Positions 1 to 5,694 of a stretch of 9,966 nucleotides of DNA are shown here, one piece after another (within the stretch, counting starts at the first letter, position 1; every line of letters starts with the position of its first letter). The notes below the pieces were generated by a model. It was not told the origin of the DNA and searched no databases. It was given only the letters and a program-made list of their open reading frames with translations. Source of the stretch: Cytophagales bacterium (GTDB lineage: Bacteria; Bacteroidota; Bacteroidia; Cytophagales; Cyclobacteriaceae); assembly GCA_003504855.1 (NCBI GenBank), contig DNZD01000375.1, forward strand, positions 1-9,966, written 5' to 3'. A program made the position numbers and the translations under genes.

Positions 1-522
1 CACCTTCTTCGCTGCGGCTCCGATGCGGTTGAATTCATCGGCCGCACGCTTATAATCATCCAGGGTCTTTCTGAATTCGGCTGGCAGTGATGGCAGACCG
101 ATATAGGTAAATCCCAACGTCTGCCCCGCCTCTCCCAGCTTGTCCATATGATTGCGCATGGTTTCGAGGTCGGTATGAATGGCGGGTGTGCTCAGCTTGT
201 TGTCAGCCAGAATGGACTTCACTTCGGCTGCTGTCTTACCATAATAACCGCTGCCGGAGAATCCGAGGGCCGGCGTTACCTGTGCCCAGCCTTTCTTCGC
301 TACCTCACTGCTGAATGGAAAGGGACCATACAATTCAATCTCTTTGAATCCCAGCCGGGAAAGAAATTCCATGCCACCCCGGAAGTCCTTCTCCAGCATC
401 TTGGGGATTGAGAACAGGTTAATGCCAATGTTCGAAAGCAGTCCGGCTTCTGCCGGTGTCCAGGGAAATAGTCCGGCGGCAGTAAGGGCGGCTGTGGTTT
501 GGAGAAAGGCGCGGCGTTTCAT
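1..522 (-). CDS. Tat-exported sugar phosphate isomerase/epimerase-like TIM-barrel protein (5' part only)
   Basis: The minus-strand frame is open from ATG at 522 to the window edge, giving 174 residues with no stop; the C-terminal half lies outside. The N-terminus MKRRAFLQTTAALTAAG has a twin-arginine motif (RRAFLQ) followed by a weakly hydrophobic stretch and a likely AEA cleavage site near residue 30, so export by the Tat pathway is expected. The mature part begins with an NIGINLFSIPKML strand/helix, then LSRLGFKEIELYGPF, an AIHTDLETM segment and TLGFTYIGLPS. This is the beta/alpha rhythm of the xylose isomerase-like TIM-barrel family (AP_endonuc_2). Family members bind sugars or sugar phosphates with divalent metal, but the metal ligands would mostly lie in the missing half. 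The exact substrate cannot be told. Only about 43 bp separate it from the terminator of the upstream SET gene, so it probably has its own promoter there. The start is chosen because the twin-arginine signal follows at once. Confidence 0.85.
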   Translation of the reverse strand, partial: MKRRAFLQTTAALTAAGLFPWTPAEAGLLSNIGINLFSIPKMLEKDFRGGMEFLSRLGFKEIELYGPFPFSSEVAKKGWAQVTPALGFSGSGYYGKTAAEVKSILADNKLSTPAIHTDLETMRNHMDKLGEAGQTLGFTYIGLPSLPAEFRKTLDDYKRAADEFNRIGAAAKKV

Positions 523-565
523 GATGATGGTGAGATTAGGACTTCAAAATAGCAAAATTGACCAT

Positions 566-601
566 AAAAAAAGCGGTTTGACGCATTTCGCATCAAACCG
601 C
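566..601 (-). terminator. Rho-independent terminator of the SET-domain gene
   Basis: Read on the minus strand, a perfect 9-bp stem (GCGGTTTGA at 573-581 pairing with TCAAACCGC at 593-601, 11-nt loop) is followed at once by seven T residues (A-run 566-572 on the plus strand). It sits 35 bp past the stop codon of the SET gene and ends that transcript before the TIM-barrel gene. Confidence 0.85.
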
Positions 602-636
602 CTTTATCAGAGAACAGTCTTCGTATGTCTGGTGAC

Positions 637-1134
637 TTATAGTTGTCCGTTCTCCTTCAGCTTCTGCTGAATGAAATCCGTGAACTGATATTGACGAACC
701 AGCTCCGGTGAAAGGTACTTGGCACCTTTGATCATACCGATGCAACGTGGACTTCCACACAGGCACTGGAACGCCTGATCCATATTCCATTCTGCTGATG
801 GGTAGAAGAAACTGAATTCATCTCCCTCCTGAATGGCTCGCACCGCCACCAGCACCTTGCGGGTGGTATCGAAGAAACAATTGGGGTCACAGCTATGGTT
901 TATGCACTCCAGGTACTCAGGGCGCAACAAAATGTGCTGACCTTCCCCGATCTGAACGGTGAGATAGTTGGGTTTGGGATGAATCATATCCCAGGTAAAC
1001 TCGGCAATAACATCGCCAGGCTGAAAGTCACGGCGTGACCAAAGTGAACGGATCCCTTGACGAACATCTGTTCGCTTTTCAGCAACTTCCGAAGAGTATT
1101 CAATCGATACTTTGTTCGATGCAGTTAAGCCCAT
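637..1134 (-). CDS. SET-domain protein-lysine methyltransferase with post-SET cysteine motif
   Basis: A 165-residue protein made of little more than a SET domain. Residues ~29-46 (RSLWSRRDFQPGDVIAEF) match the first SET strands and the turn before the GE/GD motif. NHSCDPN at 79-85 is the hallmark cofactor-binding motif, and GDEFSFFYPSAEW at 104-116 carries the catalytic tyrosine region (Y111). CLCGSPRC at 124-131 followed by IGMIKG is a post-SET motif; C124, C126 and C131 with C82 of NHSC could form the single zinc site seen in eukaryotic SET enzymes. There is no pre-SET region or other domain. The family transfers a methyl group from S-adenosylmethionine to lysine side chains; the substrate here is unknown, and bacterial homologues may act on ribosomal or DNA-binding proteins. 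The gene stands alone, with an intrinsic terminator downstream and a palindrome upstream. No strong Shine-Dalgarno sequence precedes the ATG. The methyltransferase family call is firm; activity is inferred. Confidence 0.9.
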   Translation of the reverse strand: MGLTASNKVSIEYSSEVAEKRTDVRQGIRSLWSRRDFQPGDVIAEFTWDMIHPKPNYLTVQIGEGQHILLRPEYLECINHSCDPNCFFDTTRKVLVAVRAIQEGDEFSFFYPSAEWNMDQAFQCLCGSPRCIGMIKGAKYLSPELVRQYQFTDFIQQKLKENGQL

Positions 1135-1172
1135 GGTAATTTTTTATAGTGGTTGTTGTTATAATGAATCAA

Positions 1173-1194
1173 AAATGATTGAATTGAATCATTT
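1173..1194. promoter_or_regulatory. Operator-like 22-bp palindrome upstream of the SET gene
   Basis: The arms AAATGATT (1173-1180) and AATCATTT (1187-1194) are perfect inverted copies around GAATTG, whose inner AATT is also symmetric. Twenty of 22 positions are paired, the single mismatch being G1181/G1186. It lies 39-60 bp upstream of the SET start codon, where a dimeric repressor or activator would act. There is no T-run of terminator type, and no gene ends here. Regulation is inferred from symmetry and position; AT-rich DNA makes some chance symmetry likely. Confidence 0.4.
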
Positions 1195-1382
1195 AAAAAA
1201 ATATTTAAGCCATATATCGTAATAAAACTTTAACAATGAGGTCATTGAACCTATGATATCATTCAATCGTATAACCTATCCATGGAGTGATATCATGGTA
1301 AGGATGAATTCATACCTGTTCAACTATACAATAACATGACATTGCATGCTTAAAGTATAAGTTTAAATGAATCGATGATCTT
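1195..1382. other. AT-rich intergenic region with repeated TGATATCAT motif
   Basis: No coding signal was found in this stretch between the divergent SET gene and the broken rhodanese gene. It holds two copies of TGATATCAT (1254-1262, within the 10-bp palindrome ATGATATCAT at 1253-1262, and 1288-1296) and two copies of AACCTAT (1248-1254 and 1273-1279), one ahead of each. An ATTGAA/TTCAAT inverted pair (1244-1249, 1262-1267) surrounds the first copy. TAAGTTTA at 1358-1365 resembles the Bacteroidota -7 element (TAnnTTTG), but no matching TTTG box stands at the right distance. These could be regulator sites or chance. Confidence 0.35.
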
Positions 1383-1927
1383 ATGACGGTTATACGGCTT
1401 TACAGCTATGGTTATTGATTATTGCTCCGTCCATTGATCAAAATGAGAGTTATGTATGCCTTCCATGCGGATATCACTGCGATAAGATGACACATGATGG
1501 ACCTGGTACCCGCTCCTCTTGTGGTATGGAACTGGTGAAATCATCTACGATAAGGTTCTAAACCATAGATTTTACTGATTTATGCAAGCGATTGCAGGCC
1601 AATCCAAATCTTATTCTGTTGGATGTGCTATCACCTGATGAGTATGGCAACAACTATCCTTCAGTTGATGCCTTTGGTCGTCTCCAGGGTGCCATCAACA
1701 TAAATGTGAGTCAACTCTCTGACCAAATGGAGGAATTGTCCAGTTACCGGAATGCAGAGGTGATTGTCTATTGCAGCCATAGTCACCGAAGCCCGAGGGC
1801 GAGTTACCTGTTATCCACGCATGGATTCCGGAATGTATCCAATCTGTCTATCGGGGTATCCTATTTTCGTACGCACCCGGTTCCCTCTTGTTTGAAAAAT
1901 CAGTTCATTGAGTTTCCGCCTAGATAA
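1383..1927 (+). pseudogene. Disrupted signal peptide / heavy-metal-binding / rhodanese-like protein
   Basis: One plus-strand frame carries, in order, a hydrophobic signal-like segment LQLWLLIIAPSIDQNES (about 1400-1450), a cysteine-rich metal-binding motif (YVCLPCGYHC at 1451-1480, SSCGMELV to 1537), an in-frame TAA (1559-1561), then a whole rhodanese-like domain to the TAA at 1925-1927. The rhodanese part shows LILLDVLSPDEY, GRLQGAININVSQL and the active-site loop VYCSHSHRSPRASYLL with the catalytic cysteine. The order matches a Bacteroidota protein type recalled from general knowledge, in which the two domains form one exported polypeptide. Decay signs: the TAA; no ATG in this frame, the nearest (1383, MTVIRL) being in another frame and joining only through a frameshift near 1395-1400; GTRSSCGM where GxCxxCGM is usual; and DVLSPDEY where DVR is usual. 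The rhodanese part could start at TTG 1592 and be made alone as a cytoplasmic ~111-residue protein, but no ribosome-binding site is visible. A sequencing error could explain one lesion, less easily all four. Confidence 0.75.
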
Positions 1928-1994
1928 GGTTCCCTCTCTCTCTATTAACAGGTAACTTCCTTCGTTTGAAGGTGGATTTCCTTAATTTCGATGT

Positions 1995-2387
1995 ATGAGT
2001 GCAGGCAAACACTTCAAGACTTCCCTGATTCTTAGCTACTCGATCACTTTTGCAACTATTTGTTTTACAGGGGCTGTGATCCTGGCGGCGAATGCCGAAA
2101 TCATTTCCTACAGCATACTGTTTATTGGGACTTACCTTCTTATCAGCACATCAGTCTCCGTTGGTTTGGTGTTGTTGTTGAATATGGCCACCGAACTAAC
2201 CAAGACAGTACAATATGCGATAATGATGATCGTGTACTTGTTATTCCTGGAGCTCTGGTCGGAGAACAGCCTTTGGGCAATACTGACTGATTGGAACCAG
2301 GTAACACCATTTCAAGGCGCTGTCCACGCAGCATTTCTCGTGAGTGCGATCGTCTCCTATTTACCCCAAACAAAGAAGATTGACTGA
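1995..2387 (+). CDS. Small four-helix membrane protein of unknown function
   Basis: A 130-residue hydrophobic protein with four likely membrane segments at about residues 10-31, 36-63, 72-88 and 106-124, ending in a charged TKKID tail. I do not recognise a family. There is no signal peptide separate from the first helix. Acidic and Trp residues (ELWSENSLWAILTDW, 86-100) lie in the loop between helices 3 and 4. The gene begins 67 bp after the broken rhodanese gene in the same direction, so the two may once have shared a transcript. The ATG at 1995 is the first in frame; AAGGTGG about 20 bp upstream is too far to be a convincing ribosome-binding site. It converges on the hexosaminidase gene. 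The hydrophobic pattern supports a real gene, but no motif confirms it. Confidence 0.6.
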   Translation: MSAGKHFKTSLILSYSITFATICFTGAVILAANAEIISYSILFIGTYLLISTSVSVGLVLLLNMATELTKTVQYAIMMIVYLLFLELWSENSLWAILTDWNQVTPFQGAVHAAFLVSAIVSYLPQTKKID

Positions 2388-2407
2388 CCTGCACTGTTGA
2401 TGTACGG

Positions 2408-2481
2408 TGCCCTGTTGGCCGGTAGGGCATATTGTATGCATAACATAGAATCAGGTTCAAAAATCTATGCAATACAGGGCA
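2408..2481. repeat. Inverted repeats in the convergent intergenic gap
   Basis: TGCCCTGT at 2408-2415 is inverted as ACAGGGCA at 2474-2481. TGCCCT also pairs with the nearer AGGGCA at 2424-2429, making a 6-bp stem with a 10-nt loop. CATAGA (2444-2449) is inverted as TCTATG (2464-2469). The gap lies between two converging genes, where termination is expected, but none of the stems is followed by a good T-run on either strand, so this is only a possible weak bidirectional terminator. Confidence 0.3.
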
Positions 2482-2492
2482 TTATGATGCAG

Positions 2493-4379
2493 CTAGTGCC
2501 TGGCTCTTCGCTCTACCTCTTCCCGGCTCAGGGTTATCAATCGCCCCAATGGCTTGCCATTGCGATAGCTCTGTACCCGAAATTGCTTTACCTCCGGGCT
2601 CAATTCGACCGGCTTCCCGTAGGGTGTGGCGTATTTGTCTGGAACAGAATTATCCAGGGTATAATAGAAAGTCAATCCATCCAATTCACCGGTCAGGGTC
2701 ACAACGGGCTTGCCCTCCGTCATTGAAATGCGAATCACCGGGTCATACAGGCTGGAGGCATAGTTAATGCCTGCGGCATCGTTTCTCATGAAGTGCTGTT
2801 CTACCCGGGGTACAAAGCTGTTAAAGTCTTTGCGCTTCGCCGGTGTCCACATGGTTTCGGCTATGGCCCACGCGCGTGGGTACATCATGTACTCCGCTTT
2901 GCCGGGCGTCACGATCTGTTCAGTCCACAGGTTGCCCTGGCCACCCAATACGAACGTAGAGTCAATGCCACCGGCAAGGATATCAAACGCATACACATCC
3001 TTCAACCGGGCCTTATTGTAAACCCGGGCTTCAACAGCAGGATCGCCCTGCATCATGTCGAGGTAATAAATGGGTGCGGGACTCATCACCACCGGATGCT
3101 TCTTCGAGGCTGCCTCTACACCTCCCTTGGTGCCGCGCCAACTCATCACGGCAGCTCCCGGTGCCAACTGACCGCCTTCGAGAATTTCATCCCATCCAAT
3201 CATTTTCTTCTTTTTTCCCGTGATGATCGCCGAGACCCTTTTGGTAAAGTAACTCTGCAACTCGTGGCCGTCTTTAATGTTGTTCTTCTTCATGAAAGCC
3301 TGGACGGAGGGGTCGCGTTCCCAATAGCCTTTGTAACATTCATCGCCACCGGCATGGATGTATTCATAGGGAAACAGCGAGGCTACTTCACCAAATACTT
3401 TGTCCAGAAAGGAATATACCTTCTCATCCGTGGGATTGAGGGTATTGTCGATGTGCATGATAAAGCCACCCTCGGGCGGCCAGGTCGCGAAGTTGGCGCC
3501 CGGATTTACTTTTATCGTTGCGTCTTTGGTAACACTTAGTTCCGGGTATGAAGCCACCGCCGCCATGCTGTGACCCGGCACATCAATCTCCGGGATAATC
3601 TCTATGAACCGCTCGCGGGCATATTGTACCACTTCACGGATATCGTCCTGGGTATAGTACCCCCCGTCAGTAGCTTTTTCACCCGGCTGTGGGGGTCGTG
3701 CGTCGCCATACGCTCCATCACGGGGAACTCGCCAGGCGCCGACTTCAGTCAACCTGGGATAACTCTTGATTTCGATGCGCCATCCCTCATCATTGGTAAG
3801 GGACCAATGAAACCGGTTGAACTTGTACCGGGCTATCTGATCGATGAATGCCTTTACGTATGACTTGGGGAAGAAGTGCCGGCTCACGTCCAGCATGATG
3901 CCTCGCCATGGAAAGCGCGGGTAATCGGTAATGTGTATGGCCGGAAGGACCCAACGATGTTCAGGCAAAGCTGTATGGCTGGCGATAGCGGGTGGCAGTA
4001 ACTGCAGTATGCTTTGCACGCCATAGAATAGTCCGGCAGCCGAGTTGGCCTGAAGCAGAATTCCGGTAGACGTAATATCCAACTCATACCCTTCCATTCC
4101 CAACACCGGCTTTCTGGTCTTGTTGAGTTCAAAGCGTATGGATGGATTGGAACCAGTTGCCAATGCATAGCCCAAGGCCGGTTGCAAGGCTTCTGTAAAG
4201 TATCGGATCACCAGAGTAACCTCGGCGGTATTGGATGTTGAGCCAATTATAACGTCTCTGCTCAGGGCAAACTCACCCTGGTTGTAGGTCAATGATACCG
4301 GGGCAGGGATGATGCCTGGAGTTTGTGCAAATGCAGTAGAAACAACAAGGCACAGGAGGAGAAAAAAGGATCGCTTCAT
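2493..4379 (-). CDS. Secreted beta-N-acetylhexosaminidase, glycoside hydrolase family 20
   Basis: A 628-residue protein that hydrolyses terminal beta-linked GlcNAc/GalNAc from glycans such as chitin oligomers, glycoproteins or peptidoglycan fragments. MKRSFFLLLCLVVSTAFA (1-18) is a Sec signal peptide. Residues ~21-150 (GIIPAPVSL onward) are the GH20b N-domain. Residues ~153-515 are the GH20 catalytic barrel, with HWSLTNDEGWRIEI at 191-204, IPEIDVPGH at 262-270, the catalytic pair D346-E347 in HAGGDE, and tryptophans in IGWDE (396), MSWRG (414) and GNLWTEQ (485). Residues ~540-615 (FYYTLDNSVPDKYATPYGKP at 571-590) form the C-terminal chitobiase/Fn3-like domain. The family reaction is substrate-assisted: the aspartate orients the acetamido group and the glutamate is the acid. 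The ATG at 4379 is chosen because the signal peptide begins there; an upstream ATG at 4436 would overlap the permease gene and bury the signal. It follows the permease by 37 bp, so they are probably co-transcribed. No lipobox cysteine follows the signal, so it is likely periplasmic or secreted. Confidence 0.95.
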   Translation of the reverse strand: MKRSFFLLLCLVVSTAFAQTPGIIPAPVSLTYNQGEFALSRDVIIGSTSNTAEVTLVIRYFTEALQPALGYALATGSNPSIRFELNKTRKPVLGMEGYELDITSTGILLQANSAAGLFYGVQSILQLLPPAIASHTALPEHRWVLPAIHITDYPRFPWRGIMLDVSRHFFPKSYVKAFIDQIARYKFNRFHWSLTNDEGWRIEIKSYPRLTEVGAWRVPRDGAYGDARPPQPGEKATDGGYYTQDDIREVVQYARERFIEIIPEIDVPGHSMAAVASYPELSVTKDATIKVNPGANFATWPPEGGFIMHIDNTLNPTDEKVYSFLDKVFGEVASLFPYEYIHAGGDECYKGYWERDPSVQAFMKKNNIKDGHELQSYFTKRVSAIITGKKKKMIGWDEILEGGQLAPGAAVMSWRGTKGGVEAASKKHPVVMSPAPIYYLDMMQGDPAVEARVYNKARLKDVYAFDILAGGIDSTFVLGGQGNLWTEQIVTPGKAEYMMYPRAWAIAETMWTPAKRKDFNSFVPRVEQHFMRNDAAGINYASSLYDPVIRISMTEGKPVVTLTGELDGLTFYYTLDNSVPDKYATPYGKPVELSPEVKQFRVQSYRNGKPLGRLITLSREEVERRARH

Positions 4380-4416
4380 AGCCGGAAAGTAGCAAGAAAC
4401 AGCCGAAGACCGAAGG

Positions 4417-5634
4417 CTATTCGTGGCGTATGGCATCGACGGGATTCAGCCGGGAGGCCCGAAGTGCAGGATAGGTACCAAAAACAATTCCGACCAAAAC
4501 AGCTATAGCTGAAATAACGATGAAGGTATTTGCGGTATAAGCTGCCTGAAACGGAATCTTGGTCAAGGCCTTCACAATGGGGATGGCAACCATGGTAAAA
4601 GCCACACCAAATATGACACCGATGATACTGCCAAAACCGGACACCGTAATCGACTCTGCGAGAAACAACTGAACAATATCTTTCCGGGTAGCTCCCATTG
4701 CTTTGCGGATTCCAATTTCGCGGGTACGTTCATTCACGGATATCAACAATACGTTCATCACCCCAATACCACCAACCACCACCGAAATACCCACGATGAG
4801 TCCCATAATGATCCGGAAAAGCAAGAACCCTTTGGCCACCTGGTCCACCCGCGAATCATTGGTGATAATTTCAAAGTCCTGCGTGGCCCTTGGGAACTTT
4901 TCTTTCAACCAGTCGCTTACTTCTTTTCTTATGGCTGGGATCTCTTCAGTTTTGGCGGCTTCCAGAATGACCTCAGGCGGATGCTCTCTTAGTTCCCCCT
5001 CCGTAAGCAAAGTCACCGGGATGTAGGCTTTGGGGGTTGGCGTCTTGCCATCGCCAATCACGCCGGCTATAATGAGCTCCCTTCCCATCAGATGGATCTT
5101 TTGTTGCAGGGCATCTGCAGTCTTGATGGACTGTGCGTCGAGAAAAGACTGATTGACAACGGCTACTGGTATTCCGTTATGGATATCCTCAGCCTTGATG
5201 TAACGGCCTTTAATGATCTGTTCAGCTTCTGAAACAGATCCCAGCGCATACACCTGCACGCCAATCCCTGCCTTAGTCGGGTTAAGGCGCACTTCGGTAT
5301 TGATGTTGCTCCGCCAGTACACCTTCGCCGGATGCCTGAGGTTGGACCAGAGCAGGTGTGTATTTGCGTAGCTGAGAACAGAGATGGAGTCTTTGGCCAC
5401 CCGCACATTGTTGATGGTCTTGTGGGTGATGGACCGGATCACCATCGCATTGACGCTGGTGGTCTGTGAAACCTGTGCCCGGGCGAATTGCTCCATGCCT
5501 TCGATCAGGGACAGGATTGAAACCAGTGCACCTACCCCAATCACGATCCCCAGCACGGATAATAGCGTATGGAAAAAGTTGGATCGTATGTTGGCCAGGG
5601 CCAGGACAAACGAAGACTTCAGGTTAGTGAGCAT
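4417..5634 (-). CDS. MacB/FtsX-type ABC transporter permease (4 TM)
   Basis: A 405-residue permease with the single-unit MacB plan: a helix at ~25-46 (LLSVLGIVIGVGALVSI), a large extracytoplasmic MacB_PCD domain at ~50-270, then three helices at ~272-299, 331-353 and 370-390 forming the FtsX domain. NERTREIGIRKAMGATRKDI (301-320) is the conserved cytoplasmic coupling-helix segment that contacts an ABC ATPase, and the C-terminus YPALRASRLNPVDAIRHE is typical. Proteins of this type do not move substrate through the membrane; they transmit ATPase motion to the periplasm (mechanotransmission), for example in MacAB-type export or lipoprotein extraction. No ATPase or MacA-like adaptor is present in the window, so its partner is encoded elsewhere. 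It starts 60 bp after the larger permease and stops 37 bp before the hexosaminidase. A GAGGTGG about 14 nt before the ATG is a possible ribosome-binding site. Confidence 0.92.
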   Translation of the reverse strand: MLTNLKSSFVLALANIRSNFFHTLLSVLGIVIGVGALVSILSLIEGMEQFARAQVSQTTSVNAMVIRSITHKTINNVRVAKDSISVLSYANTHLLWSNLRHPAKVYWRSNINTEVRLNPTKAGIGVQVYALGSVSEAEQIIKGRYIKAEDIHNGIPVAVVNQSFLDAQSIKTADALQQKIHLMGRELIIAGVIGDGKTPTPKAYIPVTLLTEGELREHPPEVILEAAKTEEIPAIRKEVSDWLKEKFPRATQDFEIITNDSRVDQVAKGFLLFRIIMGLIVGISVVVGGIGVMNVLLISVNERTREIGIRKAMGATRKDIVQLFLAESITVSGFGSIIGVIFGVAFTMVAIPIVKALTKIPFQAAYTANTFIVISAIAVLVGIVFGTYPALRASRLNPVDAIRHE

Positions 5635-5694
5635 GGCAGCAAGTTACCACCTCAAGACTGCTGACAAGCCCTGGTTGTTACAGCCGGGAAGAAA

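Noticed and set aside
148..670. Plus-strand open frames of 87 and 108 codons near the left edge
   Set aside because: They overlap the convincing Tat-signal TIM-barrel gene, and the second also runs through the terminator of the SET gene.
1559..1561. Stop-codon readthrough or recoding as an explanation for the in-frame TAA
   Set aside because: No recoding signal is visible, the residue context is ordinary, and other lesions in the same gene favour decay.
1959..1972. CCTTC/GAAGG hairpin between the broken rhodanese gene and the small membrane protein
   Set aside because: A 5-bp stem without a T-run; too weak to call a terminator.
2793..3539. Plus-strand open frame of 248 codons inside the hexosaminidase region
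   Set aside because: It is antisense to the clear GH20 catalytic domain, and its product has no recognisable domain; a shadow of codon bias.
4400..4418. Possible hairpin AGCC...GGCT between permease and hexosaminidase
   Set aside because: Only 4 bp pair before mismatches, and no T-run follows; not a terminator.
4377..4436. Upstream ATG extending the hexosaminidase by 19 residues
   Set aside because: It would overlap the permease gene and put non-hydrophobic residues before an otherwise ideal signal peptide.
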